Below the pieces are notes generated by a model, which saw only the letters and a program-made list of their open reading frames with translations, made no database searches and had not been told where the DNA came from. The translations under genes and the position numbers were made by a program. A stretch of 64,000 nucleotides of DNA from Thermoactinomyces daqus (lineage in GTDB: Bacteria; Bacillota; Bacilli; Thermoactinomycetales; Thermoactinomycetaceae). Positions 44,671 through 53,962 of the stretch are shown one piece after another. Positions within the stretch are counted from its first letter, which is position 1. Each line of letters begins with the position of its first letter. Location of the stretch: positions 1 through 64,000 of the forward strand of contig NZ_JPST01000003.1 in the NCBI RefSeq assembly GCF_000763315.1, in the 5' to 3' direction.

Positions 44671-46491
44671 ATGTACACACCAGAAAACATACGAAATATC
44701 GCGATTATCGCTCACGTAGACCACGGTAAAACAACATTAGTCGATGCGATGTTAAAACAGAGCCGGATCTTCCGCGAAAACCAGCAAGTGGAGGAACGGA
44801 TCCTGGATTCCAATGATTTGGAGCGCGAGCGGGGAATCACGATCCTGTCCAAAAACACGGCGATTCAATATAAAGGGGTCAAAATCAATATTGTTGACAC
44901 TCCGGGACACGCGGACTTTGGCGGCGAAGTGGAACGAGTGATGAACATGGTGGACGGTGTCCTGCTCCTGGTTGACGCAGTGGAAGGGCCGATGCCGCAA
45001 ACGAAATTCGTCCTCCGCCAAGCGCTGGAGCGCGGACATAAGGCGATCGTCGTCGTAAACAAGATCGACCGCGAAAATGCCCGCCCGGAAGAAGTGGTGA
45101 ATAAAACGTTCGATCTCTTCGTCGATTTGGGCGCCACGGATGAGCAGTGCGATTTTCCGATTTTATATGCGAGCGGCTTGACCGGTGCCTCCGGCTTTGA
45201 ACCGGATCAGTTGACACCGACGATGGAGCCTTTGTTTGAAACGATTCTCTCTTACCTTCCTTCGCCGGATGTGGACGATCAGGGGTATACCCAGATGCAA
45301 GCCACATTGCTGGGATACGACGAGTACAAAGGTCAGATCGTCATCGGCCGCCTGAACCGCGGCACAATCCGTCGCAATCAATCCCTGCTCCTCATCCCTG
45401 CCGAGGGTGAACCAAAAGCAGTCAAAGCCGGGCAGGTCTTCACCCACGAAGGCTTAAAAAGGGTGGAAGTCGAAGAGGCGCATGCCGGGGATATCATCGC
45501 GTTGACCGGGCTTGGCAAAGTGGGCATCGGCGACACGATCACCGATCCCGCGCACCCGGAAAGCCTGCCGCCGATCAAGGTGGAAGAACCTACGTTGCGG
45601 ATGATGATCGGAATCAATACCAGCCCCTTCGCAGGGCAGGACGGAAAATTTCTCACCTCCCGTAAAATCCGGGAACGGCTGATGCGTGAATCTGAAAAAG
45701 ATGTCGCCCTTCGGGTCGAAGATACGGATTCAGCCGACAATTTCCTGGTTTCCGGGCGCGGTGAGCTGCACCTTGGCATCCTGATTGAAAACATGCGGCG
45801 CGAAGGATATGAATTTCAGGTGAGCAAACCTGAAGTAATCTTTAAGGAAGTCGACGGCCAACTGATGGAGCCGGTGGAGCAGGTGGAAATTGAAGTGAGC
45901 AGCGAGCAGCAGGGAACCGTAGTTGAACTCTTGGGGAAACGGAAAGGCCGGTTGCTGGACATGACCGTTCTGGACAGCGGCAATATCCGTTTCACCTATC
46001 AGGTGCCGTCGCGCGGATTACTCGGATTTCGACTGCAACTGCTTACCGCGACCCGGGGAGAAGCGATCATGAACACGTTATTTACCGGATATGAACCCTA
46101 TGCCGGAGAGATTGAAACACATGAATTCGGCTCGCTGATCGCCTGGGAATCAGGCACGGCCACCACTTACGCCCTGCATTCGGCCCAGGAACGCGGACAG
46201 CTGTATATCACGCCTGGAACCGAAGTATATGAAGGAATGGTCGTCGGCCAGCATATCCGGGAAAATGACCTTGAGGTAAATGTCTGCAAGAAAAAACATT
46301 TGACCAGCATTCGCAGGGCGACCGCGGAAGAAGCGCTGCGCCTCGATGCTCCGCGCCGCCTCTCCATTGATGATGCCCTTGAATTGATGAAAGACGATGA
46401 ACTTTTGGAAGTAACGCCGAAAACATTCCGTCTGCGCAAAAAATATCTTTCCAAAAATGAACGAGCCCGCCACGCGAAACAAAAGAAATAA
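44671..46491 (+). CDS. typA: Ribosome-associated GTPase TypA/BipA
   Basis: Translational GTPase of 606 residues that binds the 70S ribosome and helps assembly and growth under stress. G1 HVDHGKTT, G3 DTPGHADF and G4 NKID are intact, followed by the EF-G-like domains and the TypA-specific C-terminal end. The start at ATG 44671 ([12 protein letters not shown]) gives the usual length. A GGGAGG further upstream is trapped in an inverted repeat with ACCTCC (about 44637-44662) and is 30 bases away, so initiation here has only a weak site. The longer frame from 44602 is not conserved. Confidence 0.93.
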   Translation: MYTPENIRNIAIIAHVDHGKTTLVDAMLKQSRIFRENQQVEERILDSNDLERERGITILSKNTAIQYKGVKINIVDTPGHADFGGEVERVMNMVDGVLLLVDAVEGPMPQTKFVLRQALERGHKAIVVVNKIDRENARPEEVVNKTFDLFVDLGATDEQCDFPILYASGLTGASGFEPDQLTPTMEPLFETILSYLPSPDVDDQGYTQMQATLLGYDEYKGQIVIGRLNRGTIRRNQSLLLIPAEGEPKAVKAGQVFTHEGLKRVEVEEAHAGDIIALTGLGKVGIGDTITDPAHPESLPPIKVEEPTLRMMIGINTSPFAGQDGKFLTSRKIRERLMRESEKDVALRVEDTDSADNFLVSGRGELHLGILIENMRREGYEFQVSKPEVIFKEVDGQLMEPVEQVEIEVSSEQQGTVVELLGKRKGRLLDMTVLDSGNIRFTYQVPSRGLLGFRLQLLTATRGEAIMNTLFTGYEPYAGEIETHEFGSLIAWESGTATTYALHSAQERGQLYITPGTEVYEGMVVGQHIRENDLEVNVCKKKHLTSIRRATAEEALRLDAPRRLSIDDALELMKDDELLEVTPKTFRLRKKYLSKNERARHAKQKK

Positions 46492-46551
46492 AACCTTCGC
46501 GTCCTGACCGGCACAACCCGGGTGGATAAAAGCTTTCACATAAAAAATTTC

Positions 46552-46583
46552 GGAGGCAAGCATCAACACTTGCCTCTTTTTTT
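46552..46583 (+). terminator. Terminator after typA
   Basis: GGAGGCAAG (46552-46560) pairs with CTTGCCTC (46569-46576), followed by seven T. Confidence 0.85.
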
Positions 46584-46591
46584 GCATTGCT

Positions 46592-47230
46592 TTATGTGTT
46601 CCGCGCCCGCCATTCTTCATAAGTGAGACGCGGCAGCGAAAACGTTTCGCCGATCTTTCCGTACTCCGTTCCCGCCATCCGTCCCACCGGCCTCAGGCGA
46701 TCGGTATCAATCTTGCCTTCGAAATAAAGCGAATCATCCACGTGAAACTGGACGATTTCCCCGATGATAAAATCCGCGTTCGGAGTATCTCTTCCACCCA
46801 GTTCCAATATTTGCTGCAAACGGCATTCCATTTGAATTTTCCCCTCTGCCAGACGCGGTACCTGCACAATCTTCCCCGGCAGGACATGAAAACCGATCTT
46901 TTCCGCTTCACTCACATCGGGCGGAAAATCGACTGACGTCTCATTGACCATCGATACATTATCCTCATCAACCACATGGACGACAAATTCTTTTTTCCAA
47001 GCGATATTACGGGCAGTATCTTTCCGGTTGCCGTTCGGTTTTCTCGACACACTGAACCCGATCAGAGGAGGGTCGGTGGCGATCACATTAAAAAAACTGA
47101 ACGGAGCAGCATTGACGATTCCTTCCGGGGATAATGAAGTGACAAACGCGATCGGCCGGGGTAAAATGCTTCCAATCAACAGCTTGTAATTCTCTTTCTT
47201 GCTTTGTTTGCCAGGATCAATTGTACGCAT
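46592..47230 (-). CDS. Flavin reductase family protein
   Basis: FMN-binding split-barrel protein of 212 residues. IGSILPRPIAFVTSLSPEG and the ISRKPNGNRKDTARNI-type region fit the flavin reductase / FMN-dependent oxidoreductase family, which binds FMN in a homodimer. It follows the homogentisate dioxygenase gene by only six bases, so the two are an operon. It may supply reduced flavin for an aromatic-compound oxygenase, though none is encoded next to it. Substrate unknown. Confidence 0.82.
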   Translation of the reverse strand: MRTIDPGKQSKKENYKLLIGSILPRPIAFVTSLSPEGIVNAAPFSFFNVIATDPPLIGFSVSRKPNGNRKDTARNIAWKKEFVVHVVDEDNVSMVNETSVDFPPDVSEAEKIGFHVLPGKIVQVPRLAEGKIQMECRLQQILELGGRDTPNADFIIGEIVQFHVDDSLYFEGKIDTDRLRPVGRMAGTEYGKIGETFSLPRLTYEEWRARNT

Positions 47231-47236
47231 AAGGCA

Positions 47237-48403
47237 TCACCTTTTTTCATTTTCCAACCAGCTGTACATATAAGCTGAATCTTCAATATTCAATGCCGCC
47301 TTGGCCACCTTCAGGGGGCGGAATGTATCCACCATCACCGCCAGTTCCTCCGTCCTCTTTTTCCCGATGCTCCCCTCTGCTTTTCCCGGATGGGGGCCGT
47401 GGGGCAAACCGCTGGGGTGCAGCGTGATCGAACCTTCTTTTACCCCTTTGCGGCTCATGAAGTTCCCCCTCACATAATAAAGAACCTCATCGCTGTTGAC
47501 ATTGCTGTGATAGTAAGGGGCAGGGATCGCCAGTGGATGGTAATCGTACATCCGCGGAACGAACGAACACACGACGAAATTGGGGCCGGCAAAAGTTTGG
47601 TGAACGGGCGGGGGCTGATGGATCGAACCCGTTATCGGTTCAAAATCATGGATGTTAAACGCCCATGGATAAAGGTACCCGTCCCAGCCGACGACATCGA
47701 ATGGATGGAAGGCATACGTATAGCGATGGAGTCGGTTGCGCGCCTTTACCCGCACCTCGAACTCCCCTGTCTCCCGATGCGGATGAAGGGTTTGCGGCAC
47801 ACGGATATCCCGCTCGCAAAACGGGCTGTGCTCCATCAATTGACCGTATTCATTTCGGTATTTTCGCGGAACGGTAATTTCACCGCTTGATTCAATCACA
47901 AAAAATCTCGTATTCTTCGTCTTCAATGAAATCCGGTAAGTGGTTCCGACCGGAATGACCAGATAATCGCCCGCCCGGTACGGAAGATCGCCAAAAATGG
48001 TCTCCAGCACGCCTTCTCCTTCATGGACAAAAATAATTTCATCGCCATCGCTGTTGCGGAAAAAATAAGACATCTCTTCGGTCGGACACACGGTGGCCAA
48101 GGCGACATCCTCATTGGCCAGCCAATGGATCCGCCCGTCAATCGGATCACCGCCCTTTCCGGCGGCAAATGTGAGGAGGTGCCGATGGCGGTTGGCTCCT
48201 TCCTCTTCCAAAGGGATTTCCCAATCACGAATCCACTCTGCTTTGCTTACGGCGGTCGGGGGGTTCATATGGTATAAAATCGACTGGATGCCGGAGAATC
48301 CCTTTGTTCCCATCACTTGTTCCCGATAGAGCGTCCCGTCTTCCTGATAAAACTGAATATGCCTTTTAGCGGGGATCTGTCCCAAGCGATGATAAAAAGG
48401 CAT
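47237..48403 (-). CDS. hmgA: Homogentisate 1,2-dioxygenase
   Basis: Non-haem iron dioxygenase of 388 residues that opens homogentisate in tyrosine and phenylalanine breakdown. The cupin iron site is visible as YYHSNVNSDEVLYYVRG (His and Glu) with the later His in HPSGLPHGPHPG. The central GWDGYLYPWAFNIHDFEP region matches the family. ATG 48403 is six to seven bases after GGAGGGG. A longer frame exists upstream. The remaining tyrosine genes (hpd, fah, maiA) are not here, so the pathway may be scattered. A close relative without homogentisate activity is the alternative. Confidence 0.83.
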   Translation of the reverse strand: MPFYHRLGQIPAKRHIQFYQEDGTLYREQVMGTKGFSGIQSILYHMNPPTAVSKAEWIRDWEIPLEEEGANRHRHLLTFAAGKGGDPIDGRIHWLANEDVALATVCPTEEMSYFFRNSDGDEIIFVHEGEGVLETIFGDLPYRAGDYLVIPVGTTYRISLKTKNTRFFVIESSGEITVPRKYRNEYGQLMEHSPFCERDIRVPQTLHPHRETGEFEVRVKARNRLHRYTYAFHPFDVVGWDGYLYPWAFNIHDFEPITGSIHQPPPVHQTFAGPNFVVCSFVPRMYDYHPLAIPAPYYHSNVNSDEVLYYVRGNFMSRKGVKEGSITLHPSGLPHGPHPGKAEGSIGKKRTEELAVMVDTFRPLKVAKAALNIEDSAYMYSWLENEKR

Positions 48404-48526
48404 GCCCTTCCCCTCCATTCTAAATAACCAAAACAGATTCTCTTTGTATTTTAGCAAAATAATCATTTTTCGCGCCAATAGCTGCTTTAACGCGGAAATG
48501 CACAACTACATGACCATAAGGCCCAG

Positions 48527-48556
48527 TTGACAGGAAAAAGGAGAAAAAAGTCTAAT
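48527..48556 (+). promoter_or_regulatory. Promoter of signal peptidase gene
   Basis: TTGACA (48527-48532), 18 bases, TCTAAT (48551-48556), 55 bp upstream of the start codon. Perfect -35 and 4 of 6 at -10. Confidence 0.5.
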
Positions 48557-48611
48557 TAATAGGTATCTGTCCAACCATTTTCCAAATCCTACAAAGGAGA
48601 TCGAGTTTTCA

Positions 48612-49160
48612 ATGAGGTTATTAAAAGAAGGAGTGGCTTGGTTCAGTTCTTTGTTTACCGGGATGGCAATCGCGCTCATCATCAGTATTTTTATTCTGCA
48701 ACCGACCAAAGTTCTCGGCCATTCCATGGAACCGACACTCATGCCGGATCATCATATTTTTGTGTCCAAACTCCCCTGTGTCCTGCAATACCACCCTCAT
48801 CACGGGGATATTGTCATCATAGATAGCCGGATTCACCATCAGCGCACCTGGGTCGACGATTTGATGGACAGTCCCCTCTACGTCTGGATCACCGAGACTT
48901 CACCCCATAATATTTGGGTGAAACGCGTGATCGGAGTCCCGCGGGATGTCATTGAAATCAAAAATAACCGGGTCTATCGCAACAACCAGTTGCTGAAGGA
49001 AAGCTATATCAAGGAAGAGATGAACAATACGCCTGACATGAAGATCACGGTTCCCGATAATTGCATCTTCGTCATGGGCGACAATCGCAATTACAGCATG
49101 GACAGCCGGGAAATCGGCTGCGTTCCGATCGATCACGTGCTCGGGGTAAAAATATTCTGA
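48612..49160 (+). CDS. Type I signal peptidase
   Basis: Membrane-bound signal peptidase of 182 residues that removes signal peptides from secreted proteins. A single N-terminal transmembrane helix (~15-30) is followed by the catalytic dyad: Ser38 in GHSMEPTL and Lys104 in WVKRVIGVP, then GDNRNYSMDSREIG, the conserved structural motif. Size matches the Sip-type of Bacilli. ATG 48612 follows AAAGGAG. Part of a multi-copy family in many species, so the exact paralog is unclear. Confidence 0.92.
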   Translation: MRLLKEGVAWFSSLFTGMAIALIISIFILQPTKVLGHSMEPTLMPDHHIFVSKLPCVLQYHPHHGDIVIIDSRIHHQRTWVDDLMDSPLYVWITETSPHNIWVKRVIGVPRDVIEIKNNRVYRNNQLLKESYIKEEMNNTPDMKITVPDNCIFVMGDNRNYSMDSREIGCVPIDHVLGVKIF

Positions 49161-49258
49161 TTCATGCCGGAGAATTTTTTTTCTTTTTATGCAACCTGGA
49201 CAACCGAAGATGAGTCTAATATAGCAAACAACTTTTCAGGCAAAAGGATGGGTCATGA

Positions 49259-49357
49259 TTGGATAAGGATCTCGTCGTTTCCGGTTTGTCACTCTTTTTT
49301 CTCTTTTTTATCACGTGCTGCGTGATCTGGTTTACGGATCAACCGGCAATCCATTAA
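49259..49357 (+). CDS. Possible small transmembrane peptide
   Basis: A 32-codon frame starting at TTG 49259, seven bases after AGGATGG, with one hydrophobic helix (LVVSGLSLFFLFFITCCVIW) and charged ends. Too short to assign. No family recognised. It sits alone between the signal peptidase and azoreductase genes. Confidence 0.3.
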   Translation: MDKDLVVSGLSLFFLFFITCCVIWFTDQPAIH

Positions 49358-49407
49358 AGATGATGTTGAAACGACCTGCCAATTTTCAATCCAAGAGAAT
49401 GCGCCAT

Positions 49408-49444
49408 AAAAAAAGCGCCGACCTTTGGGAATCGGCGCCTTTTG
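49408..49444. terminator. Bidirectional terminator between small frame and azoR1
   Basis: GCGCCGA (49415-49421) pairs with TCGGCGC (49432-49438), flanked by A and T runs. Serves the minus-strand azoreductase and possibly the plus strand. Confidence 0.8.
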
Positions 49445-49472
49445 TCCATGGGAGAGAGAATGTCTTGCTCTT

Positions 49473-50105
49473 TTATTTTGCGAAGGAAGCAGCAACGTCC
49501 TGGCCGTGTGCAATCGCTTTTTCCAAAATGGCATCGGCCTGCTCCGGAAATGCTGCCATTCCTTCAGCAATAACCGATTCAACGTCCGTAATGCCGATGA
49601 ATTGCAAAACGGTGCGCAGGTAGCGGTCACTGAATTCCACTTCCCGGGCGGGACCTTCCGAGTAAACGCCGCCGCGCGCCTGAATGTGAACCGCTTTTTT
49701 TCCTTTGAGAAGCCCCACCGGGCCGTTTTCGGTGTATTTAAAGGTTTTACCGGCAATACAAATCGTGTCGATATAGGCTTTCAGCTTTGGCGGAAATAAA
49801 AAGTTCCAAAACGGAGTCACAAATACATATTTATCCGCGGACACAAATTGTTCGGTCAATTCATTGATGCGATCCACTTTTTTCTTTTCTTCGGGGGTCA
49901 AATCCGCCCCTTTTGCCAATTTTCCCCATCCACTGAAAACTTCTTCATCAATGTAAGGAATTTCTGTTTTGTACAGATCCAATTCCACAATTTCATCTTC
50001 CGGGCGAATCTCTTTATAACGCTCCAAAAAAGCCTTGCCCACCCGCAAACTGAAAGATTCATCAATCGGTTTGGGATTCGCCGTAATATACAGGACTTTG
50101 GCCAT
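49473..50105 (-). CDS. azoR: FMN-dependent NADH azoreductase
   Basis: Flavodoxin-like NADH:quinone / azo reductase of 210 residues. Motifs [19 protein letters not shown] (FMN phosphate loop) and [20 protein letters not shown] are typical of AzoR. Acts as a dimer on quinones and azo compounds. First copy of a tandem pair: the gene at 50307 is a paralog with the same motif layout. A promoter with TTGACT, 17 bases, TATTAT and a palindrome (AGTTTAGTAACTAACT) lies upstream. Confidence 0.93.
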   Translation of the reverse strand: MAKVLYITANPKPIDESFSLRVGKAFLERYKEIRPEDEIVELDLYKTEIPYIDEEVFSGWGKLAKGADLTPEEKKKVDRINELTEQFVSADKYVFVTPFWNFLFPPKLKAYIDTICIAGKTFKYTENGPVGLLKGKKAVHIQARGGVYSEGPAREVEFSDRYLRTVLQFIGITDVESVIAEGMAAFPEQADAILEKAIAHGQDVAASFAK

Positions 50106-50126
50106 GAAATGATCCTCCTCTGCTCA

Positions 50127-50185
50127 AGTTTAGTAACTAACTTTAAATACGTAAGTATAATATGATAAAGAACTGCGAAAGTCAA
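50127..50185 (-). promoter_or_regulatory. Promoter and candidate operator of azoR1
   Basis: On the minus strand TTGACT (50185-50180), 17 bases, TATTAT (50162-50157). Just downstream lies the near-palindrome AGTTTAGTAACTAACT (50127-50142). MarR/HxlR-type repressors that sense quinones (YodB in B. subtilis) bind similar short palindromes by azoreductase genes. That analogy is inference. Confidence 0.45.
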
Positions 50186-50306
50186 GAAAAACCATTGAGC
50201 CGGAGCCATTGCACCGGTTTGGAAATTCATGACACCCCAGTGTCCTGGAAAAACTATTCTGCCAATCATCCCTAGTTTGTACTGCTTCTTTCCCGATTAT
50301 CCACCA

Positions 50307-50939
50307 TTAATTTTTCGCAAACTCCACTGCGGTTCGCTTCGCCAGATGAATCGCCTGCTGCAAAATCTGGTCGTACTGTTCTTCGTTGGACGTTCCTTCG
50401 GCAATAATTGATTTCACATCCGTAATTCCCATGAAACCAAGAATCATTTTGACATAACTGTCAGCAAACTCCATCGCCTGACCCTGTCCTTGTGAAAAAA
50501 TACCGCCACGGGCCTGAATATGTATCGCTTTTTTGTTGATCAACAGTCCCACCGGCCCCCGGCTTGTGTATCGAAACGTTTTTCCCGCCATGCAGACGAG
50601 ATCGATATAAGCTTTAAACATCGGCGGCAGACCGAAATTCCACATCGGGGTGACAAATACATATTTATCGGCTGAAACAAACTGCTCAACCACTTCATTG
50701 ATGCGGTTCAATTTTTTTCTTTCCTCCATCGTCAGCGGCACGTGCTCCACCATTTTGTTCCATCCGTTAAAAACATCATAATCCAATAAGGGGATTGATT
50801 CGCGATATAAATTTAATTCAATGATTTCATCAAGCGGATTGGTTAATTCGTATGCATTTAAAAAAGCCCGGCCTACTTGCAAACTAACAGATTCATGCTC
50901 CGGTTTGGGGTTGGCGGTTACATAGAGGACAGCTGCCAT
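50307..50939 (-). CDS. FMN-dependent NADH azoreductase (second copy)
   Basis: Paralog of the preceding gene: 210 residues, with TANPKPEHESVSLQVGRAF and TPMWNFGLPPMFKAYIDLVC. The two genes probably arose by duplication and have diverged. ATG 50939 is seven bases after GGAGG. The frame extends 29 codons upstream, starting with a second MAAVL stretch that repeats the true N-terminus. Preceded by a ~190-nt leader with two inverted repeats. Confidence 0.92.
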   Translation of the reverse strand: MAAVLYVTANPKPEHESVSLQVGRAFLNAYELTNPLDEIIELNLYRESIPLLDYDVFNGWNKMVEHVPLTMEERKKLNRINEVVEQFVSADKYVFVTPMWNFGLPPMFKAYIDLVCMAGKTFRYTSRGPVGLLINKKAIHIQARGGIFSQGQGQAMEFADSYVKMILGFMGITDVKSIIAEGTSNEEQYDQILQQAIHLAKRTAVEFAKN

Positions 50940-51165
50940 GTTTACACCTCCAGTTTTCGTCATTGTCTCAATCCAAAGCCACAACCCTGGGTTGCGGAGA
51001 CCTCCTGTCATAAGAACGGCTGCCACCGCATGAAACAGAGATCGCTCATCACCTGGCTCAACCCGGGGATGAAAGCAGATCTCTCACAGGAAAAAAGCAA
51101 CACCCCGATTATATCCATCTTTATAGACTGACTGCATCATATGATGATATTTTTATATTTGTCAA
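50940..51165 (-). promoter_or_regulatory. Promoter and structured leader of second azoreductase
   Basis: Promoter TTGACA (51165-51160), 18 bases, TATGAT (51141-51136) with expected start near 51129. The ~190-nt leader has a hairpin AGAGATC (51084-51078) / GATCTCT (51043-51037) with inner TCATC/GATGA, and a second repeat CAACCC-T-GGGTTG (50982-50994). No known riboswitch motif recognised. Confidence 0.5.
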
Positions 51166-51240
51166 GAATAAAATAATTTTTATTAATAAGCATTACCACG
51201 CCACAAAAAATCCGACCCCAAGGCCGGATCACTTCAAATG

Positions 51241-53550
51241 TCAATTTGTCTTCCCTTCCCTTGACCGATGGCTTTGTTTCTCCTCCTTCATCAAAGTCTC
51301 AATCCACTCCGGATCATGAGGCAAAACTTCTTCTTCCTTCTTCACGGCGAGATCTTCGGGCAGCAAGAGGGTCAGCAGTTCCCTGGTGCGCTCTTCTTTC
51401 GCGATTTTTGCACATCGCTGACCGTGACGGTATTTCACCATTTGAAAAAAATGGCGAACCCGTTCCGCCCGGCCTGCTTCCGCATTTTCCCGGCAAATCC
51501 GGTTCATCTCCTGCCACAGCCGACGCCGGGCCGACTCATCAATCCTGTAATTTTCTTCTTCCGCCATCCGCTCAAACAATTGAACCAGTTCTTCCGGAGT
51601 ATAATCGCGAAATTCAAACCAATGCTGAAACTTTCGAGCCAACTCGGGAACATGATTCAACCACTCCTTCAGTGGGTGCTCAGGCCCTGACAAAATCACA
51701 ATCCGGTCGGCGTCTTCTTCATTGACCAATCGAATCAACCAATCAACCCATGATTGCCATTTGCCGGCAGAAACGGCATCCGCTGCCCAGGATTGCGGGT
51801 TGCGCAAATACAACACCCCTCCCTCGGTCCGGGCTGTCACTTCCCGCCTTCTCTCCTCCGCTTCCTCCGGCGGACTTTCCAGCAATTCCGCCGCATCGAC
51901 GGACACCAGATGGCCTTTGCTCAAAAAATGAAGATGATTCATGGCCAACCCGTAAAACTCTGCCCATTTCCGCTTACCGATGCCCGGCGGACCGCAAAAG
52001 ACGGCATGTGGCGGAGCGGGTTCCAGTTTTTCGATTCCCAGGCGCTTTCGATCGGACAAATAATCATAATATCGGATGAGATCCAGCAGCTTCCGCTTCA
52101 TTTCCGTTTGTCCGATCATCCCCGCGCTCCAATTTTGCCAGAGGAGCGATAACGGATTAGGCCGACGGTCGGGGTCAGCGGAAGTCCCGTGTTCGATATC
52201 AAGAATCACCGGCCGGCTCTCCACCACATTCCAGTTGCTTTCCCTGATCTTGTCAAAATGGCACCTGTCAAAGGAACCGCGACCGTTTTCCACCACTTCG
52301 ACCCCGTTGAGGCTGTCATGAATCGAACACTGAATAAACTCCGGATCCGCTGCTTTTGAAACATGTACTGCGGCGGCATTCATAAAGTCGTAAATCTCTG
52401 TATCCCGGATGGTTCCCGTCGCCTTTAACGACAGTGAAACTCCATGTCGTTGCCCGCGATAAATCCGGCAACGTAGCAGATCGAGATTGGCTTCCGAGCG
52501 AATGGAAACGAGATCCCCGTTAAACCCGAACAACTCGCAATTCTCCATGATTCCCCTGCCGCCCTTTTCGCAGAAGACCGCTTCTTTGTTTCCATCATGA
52601 ATTCGCGTCTGCAAGATGTGTGGGGCAGCTTCGTTCAGAATCCAAATGGCCGGTTGACGGCTGAAACCGTATAAGTCACACTGGTCTATCATGCCACCAG
52701 CACCATTGGTAAAGAAAAAGGCACCTTGCGGACAATTTTTGATCGTACAGGCAAAAAAGCGGGGTTCGGCCTGAGCCAGCACCCGGATGGCCGGCTCGAT
52801 TTCGCCTACCGAAAAGATTTTGCATTCCTCAAATTTCGCCTTTCCCCCCGACATCACCATCCCGCTTGTTTTTCCGTCATGAATCAGGGTGCGGATAAAC
52901 GCCGGACTGCCTCCATCAATCCCGATCGCCGGACTGTGATCAAAACCAAACAAATTGCATTCCTCAAAAAGCCCTTTTCCATTTTCTTCCACAAACACAC
53001 CGTAACCCTTCGTGCCGGTTATCGTACACTGACGAAATACAGGGTCTCCTGAGGATACCAGAATGGTCGTCATCTCGCTTTCGCTGTGCAGACTGCATTC
53101 CTCAAATAATACCTTGCCGCGGCTCCGGCTTAATATGGCGGCGTTTTTTTGACTGCTGATCCGACAGCGGCGCAAGATCGGTTCCGCTTCATCCACGGCA
53201 ATGGAAATTCCCGGCCCCTTTTCGGCCCGCACATCGCACCCGTCCAGCACCAGCGCTCCCCTGTGAACGGCCACAACCGGTGAATCATTGGTGCGCGCCT
53301 GGCTTAAAGTGAGATTTTTAAGTACCGCATAACCTGCGCTCATTTCGATGGTGGCATATTTTTTTCCCACGATGACCACTTCTTCTTTGGCTCCTGTCCC
53401 AATGATTTCGATCATCCGGTCGATCCACAAATCTTCATGGTAGACTCCAGGTTCAACCTCAATCACGCTGCCGGAAGGCGCCTGATCAAGAGCGGATTGT
53501 ATGGTTCGATACCTGCTAAACCATCTGCGTGATACCCGAATTGTCGACAC
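51241..53550 (-). CDS. Right-handed beta-helix protein fused to degenerate SpoVK/CbbX-type AAA domain
   Basis: Protein of 769 residues. Residues ~15-450 form a right-handed parallel beta-helix of the NosD/CASH type: about fifteen repeats of roughly 23-24 residues with the pattern C-x-I/L-x-G/S followed by a Gly-rich turn. Residues ~478-720 resemble the SpoVK/CbbX/EccA AAA family: GPPGIGKRK (Walker A, 520-528), GGVLYLRNP where the family has GGVLFIDE (577-585), a sensor-1-like RIVILSGPEHPLKEWL and the EFRDYTPEEL region. Walker B has lost both acidic residues and the Walker A Thr/Ser is Arg, so ATP hydrolysis is doubtful. No signal peptide or membrane helix. The role is unknown. It may scaffold or sense sugar-like or protein ligands. 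Confidence 0.8.
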   Translation of the reverse strand: MSTIRVSRRWFSRYRTIQSALDQAPSGSVIEVEPGVYHEDLWIDRMIEIIGTGAKEEVVIVGKKYATIEMSAGYAVLKNLTLSQARTNDSPVVAVHRGALVLDGCDVRAEKGPGISIAVDEAEPILRRCRISSQKNAAILSRSRGKVLFEECSLHSESEMTTILVSSGDPVFRQCTITGTKGYGVFVEENGKGLFEECNLFGFDHSPAIGIDGGSPAFIRTLIHDGKTSGMVMSGGKAKFEECKIFSVGEIEPAIRVLAQAEPRFFACTIKNCPQGAFFFTNGAGGMIDQCDLYGFSRQPAIWILNEAAPHILQTRIHDGNKEAVFCEKGGRGIMENCELFGFNGDLVSIRSEANLDLLRCRIYRGQRHGVSLSLKATGTIRDTEIYDFMNAAAVHVSKAADPEFIQCSIHDSLNGVEVVENGRGSFDRCHFDKIRESNWNVVESRPVILDIEHGTSADPDRRPNPLSLLWQNWSAGMIGQTEMKRKLLDLIRYYDYLSDRKRLGIEKLEPAPPHAVFCGPPGIGKRKWAEFYGLAMNHLHFLSKGHLVSVDAAELLESPPEEAEERRREVTARTEGGVLYLRNPQSWAADAVSAGKWQSWVDWLIRLVNEEDADRIVILSGPEHPLKEWLNHVPELARKFQHWFEFRDYTPEELVQLFERMAEEENYRIDESARRRLWQEMNRICRENAEAGRAERVRHFFQMVKYRHGQRCAKIAKEERTRELLTLLLPEDLAVKKEEEVLPHDPEWIETLMKEEKQSHRSREGKTN

Positions 53551-53624
53551 TTCCGTTCAACAAACCTTTCCTGTTTTCCCCCTTCTTATTTTTCAATATG
53601 TCACGATCTGTCCCTTTCCACTCA

Positions 53625-53655
53625 TAAAAAAAAAAGACCGGCGATAAAACCGGCC
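53625..53655 (-). terminator. Terminator after small zinc-ribbon gene
   Basis: CCGG (minus 53653-53650) pairs with CCGG (53641-53638), with a T run of about ten bases on the minus strand, about 30 bp past the stop codon of the small gene. Confidence 0.55.
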
Positions 53656-53684
53656 CGATTTGGTCCCCGCACATGCAGCGCTCT

Positions 53685-53822
53685 TTATTCATAATATTTC
53701 AATATGCACGCGCGTACTTCATTCATTTCCTGGTTTTCCTCCACTTCGGACAACTTTTTCCCTACTTCGGCACCGCAAATTTCACAATATTTCGGTTCAT
53801 GTTCCTTTACCTGCCCATCCAT
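53685..53822 (-). CDS. Small zinc-ribbon-like protein
   Basis: A 45-residue frame on the minus strand. The first half has a Cys-x-x-Cys knuckle, YCEICGAEVG, and a further Cys near the end (RACILKYYE). GGTGGAGAGCG precedes ATG 53822 and a terminator follows, so this is probably a real gene. Resembles one-knuckle zinc-ribbon proteins of unknown function. Confidence 0.6.
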   Translation of the reverse strand: MDGQVKEHEPKYCEICGAEVGKKLSEVEENQEMNEVRACILKYYE

Positions 53823-53962
53823 CGCTCTCCACCCCATCCTCTTTATTATAATACCATTATATTATAACAACACCTGTTATGCAACAGTTTGTATTAGTAC
53901 AACTCTTGCTTTTCATATAAAAGGCGGGAGCCGGATTGCACAAGCTGGAAAAGGGAGGGATT

